From assembly GCA_026874595.1 (NCBI GenBank), contig CM049316.1, positions 12,018,839 to 12,082,838 on the forward strand: DNA of 64,000 nt. Reading direction: 5' to 3'. The translations under genes were made by a program, and so were the position numbers. Source of the DNA: Sipunculus nudus. Its lineage: Eukaryota > Annelida > Sipuncula > Golfingiida > Sipunculidae. The notes under the pieces are model-generated. The model had not been told where the DNA came from. It did not search any database and worked only from the letters and a program-made list of their open reading frames with translations. Of this stretch, positions 1 through 13,669 are shown in pieces. Each line of letters opens with the position of its first letter. Positions within the stretch are counted from its first letter, which is position 1.

Positions 1-2006
1 TTGAACACATAAGCAAGAATGCATTCATCTGTATCTTGATGATCAGGCCTGCCAAATCACATTTTTTTAAAAGTAGAGTAACTCTTTTTTTTTTAAGATT
101 ACTGGAAATGACACTAATAACTATTTTTTCACTCTTTTTCAGCAGCCCACTTTTTTCCCTTTTTTTATGAAAGAAGTCCAACATATACTATATCTCTCCT
201 GCTGTAACAGTCCAGTTAGAACAAGAATGGGACATTTCGCATTTTTTTGTGTGCAAATGTCCAGCATGTGTCACAACATGTGGAAATGCCTCATCTTCAT
301 GAATAGGGAATTGCGCCATTTGTATTTCTCACTTTGGGAATCATACGTTTTGATATATTTATAAACAATTGTGCTATGAAAAGCACATCTTTAATCAGTC
401 TGTGATAAGAAATGGGAAATTGACACTTAAGTTTACTCTTTTTTTCACTCTTTATTTGAAAGAGGTCTACTCTTTTTTTTTCCTGGAGCACTTACTCTAT
501 TTTTTCAGTCATTTAACTTTGGCAGGCCTGATACTGTATCAACACAGAAGATCACATTTGTTGGTCATGATGTTGATATAATTATTGGCATCAGGATGAC
601 CTTATTTATTTATTGATACCATCAGGAGACCAGTCGTGTCTGAGTGGGTATATATGTGAAGGTGTATGTGTGTATGTAAAAGTATTGGCAACTGAAAACC
701 ATGAACAAATCATATGCACATATTTTATACTTTTGTCAATAGAGGTGATAATAAACACCTGACTTTACAGATTTGTTATGTTCATTTATTGTGCTGGTGT
801 ATGCATTATGTGGGAATACCTTGTCCAAAATTAGTGCATAATTTTCTCTCAAAATTAGTGACATATGTTGACAATAAACGGTTGGCCCTGGTGAATTTTA
901 CATTTTCCCTGTTGATGCATTTGTGGTTCTGCCCTGAAATCTGTAGCTTAATCTGTCTTTTATATATAGCACAGCATTTATTTTCTGTCCAAAGTAAAGT
1001 ATCCCAGAATAAACTAGTTTCCTGGTATATTTTAGCTTATTAAAAAAGTTGTTCTGCTCTAAGATTTGCAGACATACCGGGGGGTTTGTCCTTTTGCAAA
1101 TGAACTTCACAGAGTCCTCTTAATAAATATTCCCCTATATAATTCCTTAATGTACATGCCAGAAATTAAGTCAGTATTATATAATTTAAAAAAGTTATGG
1201 GGTCAAACATTATGGACTTTGTAAAAAATCAGGAAAGATATTTGGTCACTTAAGACAAATCGTGCTAAAGCTAGGGACTTTTTTTAAGTAATACAACTAA
1301 TTAATCAAAATTTAATTGTATACCAAAAATTAGATCAAAATCTGTTAAATTGTTTTAAATATTGGCAAAAATATAAAATTGATACCTTAAATTTTGCCCA
1401 TGTTTGACCATGGTTTTTTTTTTCTTGTAAGAACATTTGATTTACTTTTCACAGTGGATATATATAGATTTAATCTGTTAAATTCTGAAATTTGAAAGTA
1501 AAAGCTTTAAATTATTGTAGTTATTGAAGTTTTTCTGAGGTTCTAATGTATTTACATTTTGAACCTCCAGACCAGCCATGTCTGGTCCCTACATTCTTGC
1601 CTGGGTAAACTTATTAGTGTTGCAACACTGCTGTCACAAATGTAGAATCACATGTGGCAACCCTGATCCAATGTATCCACCTTTCCTGAATCAAGTGTTA
1701 TATTCAGATATTTATTATTTTGCAAATTTCAAAAATATATTTTTTTGAAAAAATAAATACATCTCTGTATATAATGTGATGTTGCCTGAGCAGATTAACT
1801 ATAAATGTTGATGCAAGTTCAAATTGTTAACTTAAATTTTCAAATATAATTGATAAATACTGTTAATACATAGTAAAATTTATAAATTTTGTCAAAAATT
1901 TCCCTTAACAAAAAATTGATGTATTAAAAAAATGAGGATCTAATGCAAAATTTCGTTCAGTATTTTTCTGCCTCAGTAGAATAGGAATTAAAGTGATTTG
2001 CTTTGT
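1..2006. other. AT-rich intergenic DNA
   Basis: Scattered T-runs and short open frames, with no splice-framed exon or element terminus recognised. Nothing supported as a gene. Confidence 0.6.
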
Positions 2007-5000
2007 TTTTAGCTCAGCTGACTGAAAGTCATCTGAGCTATAGCGATCACTCTTTGTCCGTCGTCCGTCTGTCTGTCCGTCAGTTAACCAGGCACAAATC
2101 GTAACCACTGGACCTAGAACCGTTTAACTTGGGATTCTGAGAGGTCCATAAAAAATCTCCTTGGAAACCAGAAATTAGGTCTCTGTTACCCATATCCTTC
2201 GAGCTATGGGGCCCCAAATTACCCCCCAGAAAAGTCAAAAATTTCATACAAAAACTTCGATATCACATTAACTACATGACTGATGGTCATGATTTTTGGC
2301 ATACTTATTGATCATGAGATGTTCCATCACTTCCTGCAGGACTGGTGGCGCCACCTGTATTTTTCGACTTTTTAAGAATTTTTTTCTCTATTTTTGAGAC
2401 CTTTAAAAATGTTAACATCTTTTAACAAGGCACAAATCGTAAAGACTGGACCTAGAATCTTAGAGGTCCATGGAAATTCTCCTTGGAAACCAGAAATTAG
2501 GTCTCTGTTACCCATATCCTTTGAGCTATGGGGCCACAAAGTACCCCTAAGAATAGTCAAAAATTTCATACAAAAACTTCAATATCTCAATAACTACATC
2601 ACTGATGGTCATGATTTTTGGCATACATATTGATCATGAGATTTTTCATCAGTTTCTGCAGACTGGTGGCGCCACCTGTATTTTTCAATTTTTTACGAAT
2701 TGTTTTGTCTATTTTTGAGACCTTTAAAAATGTGAACAGCTGTTTACAGGGCACAAATCATAAAGACTGGACCTAGAATCTTCATTCTTGACACACTGAG
2801 AGGTCCATGAAAAGTCTCTATGGAAACCTGAAATAAGGTCTCTGTTACCCATATCCTTTGAGCTGTGGGGGGCTCCCAATAACCCCCCAGAATAATGGAA
2901 AATTTGATAAAAACAAACTGCAACATCTCAATAACCACAACACTGATGGTCATAATTTTTGGCATACATCAGTTCCATCAGTTCCTGCAGACTGGTGGCG
3001 CCACCTGTATTTTTTTCAAATTTTCACAATTTTTTTTTTCTCTATTTTTGAGACCTTTAAGGATGTAGTTATCTGTCAACAGGGTACAAATCGTAACGAC
3101 TGGACCTAGAATCTTCATTCTTGACACACAGGGAGACCCATGATAAGTCTCCATGGAAACCTGAAATTAGGTCTCTTTTACCCATATCCTTTGAGCTATG
3201 GCATTCCAAAGTACAGCTCAGAATAATGGGAAATTTGATACAAAAGCTGAAGTATCTGAACAGCTAATGCAGAGATCACCATAATTGTTTGCATGGATAT
3301 TGATCATGGAGTGTTTCATCAGTTTCTGCAGACTGGTGGCACAACCTGTATTTGTTCGGGTTTTTTTATGAATTTTTTCTCTATTTTTGAGACCTTTAAA
3401 GATATGAACATCTGTTAACAGCGCACAAATCATAAAAACTGGACCTAGAATCTTCATTCTTGACACACAGGGAGACCCATGAAAAGTCTCCATGGAAACC
3501 TGAAAATAGGTCTCTGTTACCCATATTCTTTAAGTTGAATGGCTACAAAATTACCCCCAGAATAATGGAAAATTTGATACAAAAACTGCAGTATCTCAAT
3601 AACTACAACACTGATGGTCATGATTTTCTGCATACATATTGATCATGAGATGTTCCATCAGTTTCTGCAGACTGGGTGCGCCACCTCTATTTTTTCAAAT
3701 TTTTACGATTTTTTTTTCTCTTTTTTTGAGACCTTAAAAGATGTGGTTATCTGTCAACAGGGTACAAATTGCAACAACTGGACCTAGAATCTTCATTCTT
3801 GTCATGCAAGGAGGCCCATGAAAAGTGCCTGTGGAAACTTGAAATTAGGTCTCTGTTAACCATATCCTTCCAGCTATAGGACTCTGAAGTATCCCTCAGA
3901 ATAATGGACAATTTGATACAAAAGCTGAAGTATCTGAACAACTAATGCAGAGATCATCATGATTCTTTGCATGGATATTGACCATTAAGTGTTTTTATTA
4001 GTTTCTGCAGACTGGTGGAGCCACCTGTAATTTTGTATCCGCCAACACAAAGTTTTGTGGATACTATGTTTTTGACTGGGTTCCTCTGCTGCCGCCACGT
4101 TCGTTTCCAGAGAGCTCCTCTGAGACTAATGGACCGATTTTTCCGAAACTTACACCTATTATCGGGTCACATGTGGACTGGCGCCTAACCAATTTGCGTT
4201 GACCTCTGACCTTTCCTCTCTATCCAGCATCCATTTGTGCGGCTGTTTCCACACATAAACCCTCATATCTCGGGAACCATTTGACTGATCAGGAAATAAA
4301 ATTTATACAAATGTAGCCCTTGGATTGCTTTATAACATACACAAAAAATGGTGGCGCCACCTGTAACCATGTTTGCACAGTGTCCATATGTTCGTCTGTT
4401 CGTTAAAATCACTCATAACTCTGCAGTGAATTGACTTATTCACCTGAAATTCGTCATGCGTATACATCCTGGATAGCTTTCTTGATTTTATGACAGGTGG
4501 CGCCACCTACAATCACGTTCACGCTGATCACATCCAAGCTCATATCTCGAGAACCGTTTGACCGATCAGGTTTTGAAATTTATACAAATGTAGCCCTTGG
4601 ATAGCTCTATAACATACACAAAAAATGGTGGCACCACCTGTAACCATGTTTGTACATTGTCCATCTGTTCATCTCCCTTGGGTTAAAATCACTCATATCT
4701 CTGCAGTGAATTGACTAATTCACCTGAAATTCGGCATGCGTATACATCCAGGATAGCTTTCTTGATTTTATGACAGATGGCGCCACCTACATTCACATTC
4801 ACGCTGATGACATCCAAGCTCATATCTCAGGAACCATTTGACCGATTGGGCCGAAAGTTTGCATGTGTATAGATCTCACAAAGCTCTTCATCATACGCAA
4901 AACTGATGGCGCCACCTGCAACCATTTTTGCACAGCCTCTGTCTGTTTGTCTGCCATGGGATAATGTCACTCATATCTCTGCAGTGGTTTGACATATCTG

Positions 5001-5676
5001 CCTAAAATTTTGCAGTTTTATATATCCTGGATAGCTTTCTTGATTTTATGACAGGTGGCGCCACCTACATTCTAGTTTATGCTGCAGACATCCAAGCTCA
5101 TACCTCGGGAACCGTTTGAATGATTGGGCAAAAATTGTGCATTTGTATAGATCTCAAATAGCTCTTTATCATACGCAAAACTGGTGGGGCCACCTGCAAC
5201 CATTTTTGCACAGCGTCCGTCTGTTTGTCTGCCGTGGGCTAAAATCACTCATATACATGTAGTGGTTTGACTTTTCTGCCTAAAATTTTGCATGTGTATA
5301 CAACTTGGACAGCTTTCTAGATTTGTGGTAGGTGGCTTAACCTACATATACATTTAGGCTGCAGACATCCATGCTAATATGCAACATACCTCACTCTATT
5401 TCCCCTTGCCACTCAATCCATGCCTCACTTCACCCGTTCCACTCTGATTTTGGCAGATACACGTAGTCACTTGTCGGCTACCCGTATTCTAGTTTTTAAA
5501 GTTTACACTTTTTTCTCTATTTTTTAGATATATAAATACAGACTAAATCTTGGCCTGTTGGTTAATCTGTTTGATGCTTCAGTTGAATGGGTATATACTA
5601 CCATTCTGATGATAAAATTTCCTTTTGCGAATCTCTTCCCAGTCAGCTGAGCGTCATGACCCATGGGTCACTTGTT
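2007..5676 (+). mobile_element. Helentron/HINE-like element, copy 1 (interrupted by a Helitron)
   Basis: 5' end TTTTAGCTCAGCTGACT with an adjacent inverted copy (AGTCATCTGAGCT), then a GTCC/GTCT-rich microsatellite, then about six tandem core units of roughly 335 bp (the marker GCACAAATCGTAA recurs near 2092, 2433, 2750, 3088, 3424 and 3764). The 3' end is CAGCTGAGCGTCATG followed by CCATGGGTCACTTGTT. The plan (subterminal inverted repeats, microsatellite, tandem core, palindromic 3' end) is that of Helentron-associated elements such as the bivalve pearl family. It is non-coding, and 4038-5492 is a later insertion. Confidence 0.75.
4038..5492 (+). mobile_element. Non-autonomous Helitron nested in HINE copy 1
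   Basis: Begins A|TCCGCCAACACAAAG with a 5' hairpin (TATCC...GGATA) and ends ACGTAG...CTACCCGT hairpin, ATT, CTAG|T. Removing it rejoins the T-rich stretch of the host core unit (CCACCTGTAATTTT to TTTTAAAGTTTACAC). Its interior holds 130-280-bp tandem units with repeated GGTGGCGCCACC palindromes and CTCATATCTC(G/A)GGAACC motifs. No coding capacity. Confidence 0.75.
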
Positions 5677-7612
5677 CTATCTCTCTGTCTGTTTTCAAAT
5701 ATTCAATAATTATGAATAAAACTTTTTTTACCTGTAAGCACTTTTGGATTAAATTTTGTGTCTTGTATGTTTATGAAGAGGTGTTGTAACTTTCCTCATT
5801 CCCTGCCACTGAGTATTTGTTTGGGACAATATTCTTCTGGCAACTGCATAGAATTTATTACTGGTTAATAGAGAAAAAAATATACAGAGGTACAAAGGTG
5901 TTTTTAAACTCTCATTAGTCCTATGATTCCCTTTACCTAAGTAGTCCACATCTGGACTTGGTTATTTTATCTGTACTATGATGAAGTGTACTATAATATA
6001 ACATCATGCATGAGTATCATGTACATAGAGTGATTTCTCATCAAAGACCAAATCTGAACCAAAAATTGCATTTGAAATTCATTTATTAATTCAAATAAAT
6101 ATATTACAATTTCATGCAATCAGTAACATGAAATATTTTTTTTATTTTAACAGTTTTTGGCATCTTGAGAAAAGAAAATGCTTTTCATTTTCTCCAAAGT
6201 ATCCCATCACCATAAGATTGCTTTTCTCATTAATTTACACCTGCAAATATCAAACAATGTTCAACTGAAACTTAAACAATATTAGAGTATCATATGTAAA
6301 GATAGAACTGAAAGGAAATGACTCCAAAAATTGCATGACAAGAAAGACACAAAATTAGCGATTTCAATCAAATATTTTCAGTAAATATGATTGATCCTTT
6401 TCCAGTCACAGGGGTTATAGTTCATCACAATTACCCTGAATCATAAAATAACAGCGAAAAGAATACAATTTCTTTCTGTAAATATCCAATACCTATAACT
6501 GATTTATAATGCTGAAAGCATGCCAGCTGTCATTGATTAAAGATGAAAGGGAGATGGCAGCAGAGTGAACTAACTGCACAAATACATTTCATTTATTTAT
6601 GGGCAACTTAAGATGTGCACAATTATGAAAAAGTTATAATAAACACTTGCTATATAAGATAAAACTCTTAATCATAAAAAGTGAAAGGTTTCCATCAAGT
6701 TTATCAGAAATTACTTGAAAATTAATCATAAACAGGATATCTGAATACTAGCCAAGTACTGTACATACTAAAATCAATAAATACAAGTACATAAAATTCC
6801 AGTAATAAATTCACTTTACAGGTCAAATTTACATTATCCCAATAAAAAAAACTCATGTAAATCAGTTTTTAATAAACCAAAATAAAAATATATCAACAAA
6901 GTATGGTAAAAATACAAAATTAATGAAATACTACCTTATCCCATAATTGCAGTTAAAAATACTACTACAAAATTGTTGACAAAGAAATCTGGTATTTCTT
7001 TGATTGATTGTCAATGAGTGCCAACATACACTTTCAGTTTTTAAAGTACCTGTATGTGTTTCTTATATGAGTAAAATTCCAATAAGTTTAGTTAAGTATA
7101 AGAAATCTAGCAAACCAGCATCATTTCAAACTATGAAATTCTTATGGCAGATATATCTGCTGGAGAAATAGGGAAATTTGTACACATATAAATGTACTGA
7201 GCCTGTTGAATGTATGCATATGCACCTGTGAATATTTTTTTCAGAAAATTTCTACCTTTCCTGATTAATTCAGTAAATAACAGCATACTGAAGACCACTG
7301 AGATCAATAAGCTTGGCATGGTGAGTGATAAGAGAGGAGCCCACAACAGACAGTTGTCTGTTAGAAGCATTTTCCCAAAATGTCTAAAATCATACCATTA
7401 AAAATGAATTGATAATGTTTCTTCTCTACTCAAGAGAAAATAATTGTTGCTCTGATAAATGCTATACCAGGAACTACCACAACAGTGAAATCAGAAAACA
7501 TCTGGCCTCAAACATGTAATACTGGTCCCTGATAAAAACATATGAAGTTAAAGAAGCCTTAATGCTTATATAACTCCTTGCATTTCTGGTGCCATAAATA
7601 AGCTCAACACTG
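5677..7612. other. 3' flank of the NRF-6-like gene
   Basis: Very AT-rich; the part nearest 7612 is the probable 3' UTR. There are several AATAAA-type hexamers on the minus strand but no way to choose. No exon or repeat terminus seen. Confidence 0.55.
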
Positions 7613-7738
7613 TTATTGAGTCTTTTTGTGCCTCCTTGAGAGGAGAGCTTCCAGGTTTTGCACTGGTACTTCCACCATCAACCATACAGCTAGTGCCCCA
7701 ATGTAAGCCAGCACCAGGCAGCCTCCGTACAGCAGCGC
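7613..7738 (-). CDS. NRF-6-like exon 15: last helix, EVPVQNLE and stop
   Basis: Residues 672-712 plus TAA at 7615-7613. Acceptor TCTGGCTGTAG, phase 0. It encodes GGCLVLAYIGALAVWLMV and then EVPVQNLEALL, the family's E-x-P-x-x-x-L-E-k signature, and ends with the basic tail SRRHKKTQ. The AT-rich DNA below 7612 is the probable 3' UTR; several TTTATT sites on the plus strand (for example near 6593) could be poly(A) signals but none can be chosen. Confidence 0.93.
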   Translation of the reverse strand, partial: ALLYGGCLVLAYIGALAVWLMVEVPVQNLEALLSRRHKKTQ

Positions 7739-10700
7739 CTACAGCCAGAACAAAACAGACATTATATGACATTATATGATCATATGATTGAGAACATTTG
7801 TCTCTCCACAAACACCACTCTCACTAGGTGATTATTGCTATCTGGATGACTTTTCTCCTCCACTGGACAACCATTTCCTACAACTTTTACTATTCAAAGA
7901 CTATCCCCAATTTAAGCAGTAAACCATTTAAATATTTCATTATATGCATGAACAGTGGACTCTAAGTTCCTTCAATCAAATTTTGCTTTTTCTCAACTGC
8001 AGTTTGGGCCTGGTCATTATTTCCTCAATATTTTATTCCAGCTATTATTTTATAAAATGCTGTAATCCTATCATTTATAAGTAATGCTGAGCTTTAAAAA
8101 TTAATCTCAAGGATAAATAAAACGGTTTAAATATGCAGTTTTATTTGCATTATTTTCGGGGGGAGGGGAATATAGCTATACACACTTCATGAAGGGTGTT
8201 AGGACTTAGACAGTGGAAGCTGTCTGAATGACCAGCTGTTTAATGAGACCACCCTTGAGTGAACCAAAAGCATTCAAATTGGCTATAACTGACCTGTCTA
8301 AGAAGACCATCTGTGGATTAAGACCACTTTTGGTCAGTCACATAGGTGATCTTATTACACTGGTTTCCCCAGTAATATTATAGCAACTGCAATTGTGATT
8401 ATAAACAGGTAAAGGACAAAGTAAAGTGAAACCCATATACAGCGGACAGTCATGAGACCGGACAATGTGCTCATTATAGCAGGGTGTCTGCCCGAGAGGG
8501 GTTGGGTCTGGCGGTCCTGTTGGGACCAAATGTTCTAGTCGAGGGACATAAACATCAATATACTTCATTTTTAGCTCAGCTGACTATAAGTCATCTGAGC
8601 TATAGTCGCGGTCCTTTGTCTGTCCGTCCATCCGTCCGGCCGTCCGGCCGGCCGTCTGGCCTTCCGTCTGTTAACAGGGCATGTTTTGAAACTGTTGGAC
8701 CCATTGAATCCAAAATTTTGCATACAGTAAGATGTCCCCAAAATCTCCTACCATACCGATAATTAGGTCACTAGGACTTCATTCCTTCGAAATATAAAGG
8801 AAAAACCTCCGTTTTCCATAAAAAAGCCATTGTTACACTTCAAGGCTGCCTAATATCAAAACTTCTGATCTGTTTTTGATTATATTTAGTATCCATATTT
8901 TTCCATACATTTTCTATTATATATATACCAAAAATTAGGTCACTATTGAATATTGTTTTGAAGTTATAGGTCCAAATATAATGCAATTTTTTAAAAATCA
9001 TGAAATATATATACTCAATTAACATGAGAATTGCTGAAGCTGGAGACTTTTCAGGGATATGACTTTATTAAATCAAGATTCAATTGTTAACCCAAAATAA
9101 GATCTGAATTTTGCAAAATTTTTAAGTTATAAGCATAAATAAAAAATCAATATCTTAAATTTTGACCAACTTTGGCTACGGCACGTTTTTCCCCTGTAAA
9201 CACTGTTGATTTAATCTTCACAGCATATATACATAAATATTTAATCTTTTTAAAATCTGAAATTTCAAAGGAATTGATTGAAAAGAAAAGCTTTTATTCA
9301 AGTTTCCATACACCATGTCAAGTGTTGTTTAAATCATGCCCACCTAGTATTACAGCCTTCACTTGTAATTATGTAACCCTCTCCAGGCAGCTTGCCTTGG
9401 CTCAGCTTGGTCACTACCAGCAGGCTTCCCCTCTGCCCTGCACTCCCCCCCCCCCCCCCAGCAGCATAAACTAGATGAATATTATAATTTTCTGTATTTG
9501 ATTCATTCGTATTCTAGGCTGTGCTACATTTTAGATTTTGTATTGTACCACCAGGGTTACAATGATTAAAGTGCCCATTTAATTGTGTCCACAAAGTGGT
9601 ATATTGCTATGAAAGTGTTGATGTTCATCAGATAAGTAATTCTTTACTTCAGAAGAGTAAAAACTTCACCAGGTGTGAAATTGAGTTTAGTGATTCAATA
9701 GTAATTCAAATAATAATCTTGAAGATGCCATGTTGTGGCATTATTTTCTTTTAAATTCACTTTAAACATTTGTGATTTAAAAATAATAAAATATATGTAC
9801 ATGCATAATATGACCCGATATGAGTTACACTCTGGATAAATAATGATTGCAACTTAGAATTCTGAAATTTTAACTTATATTTTCAGAATGTTTTTATTAC
9901 AAATTTATATAATTTGTAAATAAAAAAAATGAATCTGATAAAAACTGTTAATAGAAAAAGTGGATGTGCAAAAAAAATAGGCTAAAAAAAAAACTTAAAT
10001 GCATTATTCCCTTGAAAGTGAAATTAAGGTATTCGTCCATTCTGTCCACTTGCCTGTCCATCTGTAAATTTTTCATATGCATCACAGTATCTCAAAATGT
10101 TTACTGTTTTTCTTCATGACAGTCTTGTCAGAGTATTAATTTTGCAGTCATATATTTAAAACTTTACTATAACCAAGTAGGAGGGCCCCTTTCCTCTTAG
10201 CTTATCACATGCTTGTATATATGAAAAAATTACAATAGAATATTTTGCATTTTTTGCATTTGCAAAATTTCAAACTTCAGCTGAGCACCGTGACCCATGG
10301 GTCCCTTGTTTTTATTGATAAGGCGTTTACATGAATTATTATTCGGGTCATTAACGCCATTATTTGATGGAGAATATACATTCCAAAACTAAATGAGTGG
10401 CAGGACTTACTCGCAGATATGCTTTGTGTTCCACGCATTTCCCATATGTCCGTTAAATTTCTAAAATGCAGTCTTTTTGTAATCATGAATGATTCATGTA
10501 TGAGCTAAAACAATTTCTACTTTGTCTCATCATTTCTTAATCTTCATTATTTTAACATTCTTTAGACTAAAGTGAATAAAGACGAATAAATTAAAGGTGC
10601 ATTCTATGTCCCATGAGATTTGTCCATGAGACTTGTATCCATGAGACATATGTTATACCATCGCAGATTGGCTCATGTCAGGGCCATGGGTCATGTTTTC

Positions 10701-13586
10701 ATCCATACAGTAAAAACTCCATTTAGTTGGGTGGACATTTGAACAACTCAGAGAAATTACAAGTTCATCATTTTTAGCAAAAAATGACCATTTTAATCAC
10801 CAAACAGGTGAATAAGTTTGATCAAAAGTCTAACCGAGTCCCCAGTCTTGGTCATGCCCCATGACTGATCATGTGTTTAACACCTACGTTATCACTCACA
10901 GTCCCAGGCCAATGAGATAATAATATAGTAAGAAATTAGGATGACTACTTCACTTCAGTTAAAACTTGGCATTATGGGAACTCCGAAAGTACTATCACGT
11001 TATGGTAACAAATTAAAAACTTTAAGGTAAATGGAGTGAAATGTTTTTTGCTTTGTCACCATAGCTACCTGTTTAAAATAATGAACAGTTTAAAGTGAAG
11101 AGAAGCTAACTAGAAGCAGAACACAATCTTAGGTCCTGCCATCAGCAAAGGCAGCCATTTTAGTGTCATAAGCAGGAGTGATTTTAGCTGATGGGCAGAC
11201 AAAAAGTGTCGGTTGTCCTGAATAGCAGGTTCTTAAACAAATAAAAACATTTGATTGTACTGAAGACTGTCCATTACACAGGGTGTCCATCCCAAAGGGG
11301 TGTCTGCAGCCTGGGGTTTCACTGTACACTGATAGTTCTTTTTTTAATTACCACGTGGTAGGTACTAAGGTGTATGCTTGTTTTGAGACTCCCTGAGTAG
11401 TAGAACAACACCAGGGCGTGGGTCATGTACACGGAATATGTCAGCCGTGACAGGGGTGTCCAACCCCTCCAGCCCAGGAAATCAGCAACCACACCTGAAA
11501 CATGAAACAGAGATTCATGGATCCACAAGTTCAGATGAAAGGAACCTCATGATGCATAAAATAGAGAAATTTGGGTGAGATGTATTACATATGTAAATAT
11601 TCATTGTGAGTGCTTCATATTCCATCATATACCTGGTAAATCTGGTGACCTTTGACCTCCATAAATATGCAAAGATTTTGCCAAGAATTCAACTCTAGCA
11701 ATATACTTTATTGACAAATCTTTAAAGTAACTTTAATAAAAATCCATTAAATTCCAAATCCATTAAATATATTTTTTAGTCCCCTGCCGTGAGGAGGGAG
11801 GACTACTAAAATGGTCCAAGTCTGAGGTCACACTATCTTAGTTAAAACTATGGCAGAGGAGTGCCTTGTCTTAATGTTATTTAATATTATAGTATATTTA
11901 GACAAAACTGTCAACAATAAACATATATAATTGGCTATCAAAGTTATCCCACATGATTTATAATAACTTGCCTCCATATCCATGTTTACAAGCATACACC
12001 ACCCAGGCCAAGCAGGCGGCCCACAGGAAGTGACTGAACGTCCCGTATACCACAGTCCCTGCTCTCGTCAAGGGATGTCCGTGGAAGGTCCAGTACAAAC
12101 CATACACTAAACATACACCTGTAATGACTGACATGCTCCAGGCAGCCAAGACCACACACTGAAAAGTATAACACTTTTATAAGAACAGACTGCATTAAAT
12201 GATACTGTAATGATCACATTTTACTATGCAATGGTAATCTATAAAAGAACAGTGACTAGTTTATAGTGAGCCACTAGCTATGACACCAGGGGGCAGCATG
12301 TACTTAAATCCTGTATCATGGTTGAATGTTACCTTGAAACAAATGAAAAAGTAGAGTTTGGGTTCAAGCCAACCATATTGTCTCCAGCATTATACCTACA
12401 TGTGGCTTGTATTTTGGTTGCATTTCCATCCGCAAACATCCAACAACATAAATATCTTATTATGATTAACTGAAAGGAGGATTGTCAAAAGCTTATCGAA
12501 AAGTGAATTAATTTAGGGAAAAGAAACAAAGGATACTGTATGTGTGACTGTAGTGCCTTAATTTGGTGGTAAAAACCATACCGTATTTACTACAGTGAAA
12601 TTGTACTTATTGGTTTCTGTAAAAATACCTTCATATATATTTTTGTTGAAATTGTTAAATCTTTATGCTGAAGGTACATGATAACTCTATATTTAACCTA
12701 CTGGTATTTTATATAAATACTGACTGTATGACCCTGACCTTTGGCAATGACCTTTTGATGCTTTCTTCCTTCTGCATTAGATAAGCCAGGAGTATTCCCA
12801 CTAAATATGGAGCTATACGGGTGTAGGGTTTACCATACACAATTCTCTCATAAGCTTCAGCACCTCTGTAAAAAAAGTAAAATATTTATCAAGATGACTT
12901 AAAATTTCAATTATTAATAGCTTTATAATATTAAATATCACCAATGAAACTGTGGGACTGATAAAAGAGTGAATTTAATGACTAACTGTAACAAAAATTA
13001 TAAATAATTTGCAAATAAAATAAGTTAATTAGTTTTTATAAGAATAATATTTTGAACATATAAACTTTCTGTTATGCACTGCATTCAGAAATTTTCATTT
13101 ATATAAATTATGGCCTTGTTATTGTTTGAAGTTGCAACATTTCAATAGATGTTTTTGAATAAAATCTTGTGTGTATATGTATTTGTGTATTTGTATCTTA
13201 TTGAAATACAGATAAATAGGGCTCTTGTGGATTATTGTGACACTTACACAAAATCTCCTTTCAGCACCATCTCTGTCATATTAATGTTGATGTTGTACAC
13301 AGAAATCAATGCCGCAGTCACCACAAAGCAGCCAATCAGCAGGCTCAATAAAATAATGAGACCTTTCTTAAACCCTCTGTAACATAACAACCATATGTTT
13401 ATTAGCAAGCAGAAGATATCAAGGGTGTGTTACTATATATAAATTTATGACTGATGTTTACCAAAATAACTTTCTTTACTTCCCTTTTAAAATTAAACAG
13501 TTAGGGTCATATAAATTTATAATCCAAGACAACTTAATTACATAAAAAATACATAAATGCCAATACATAACAATCATAATAACAAA

Positions 13587-13669
<83 letters not shown>

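Noticed and set aside
8190..8540. SINE-like similarity with 11180-11340 (GGGTGTCTGC, cagcGGACAGT phrases)
   Set aside because: Only short shared phrases are visible; no A-tail, tRNA head or target duplication could be shown.
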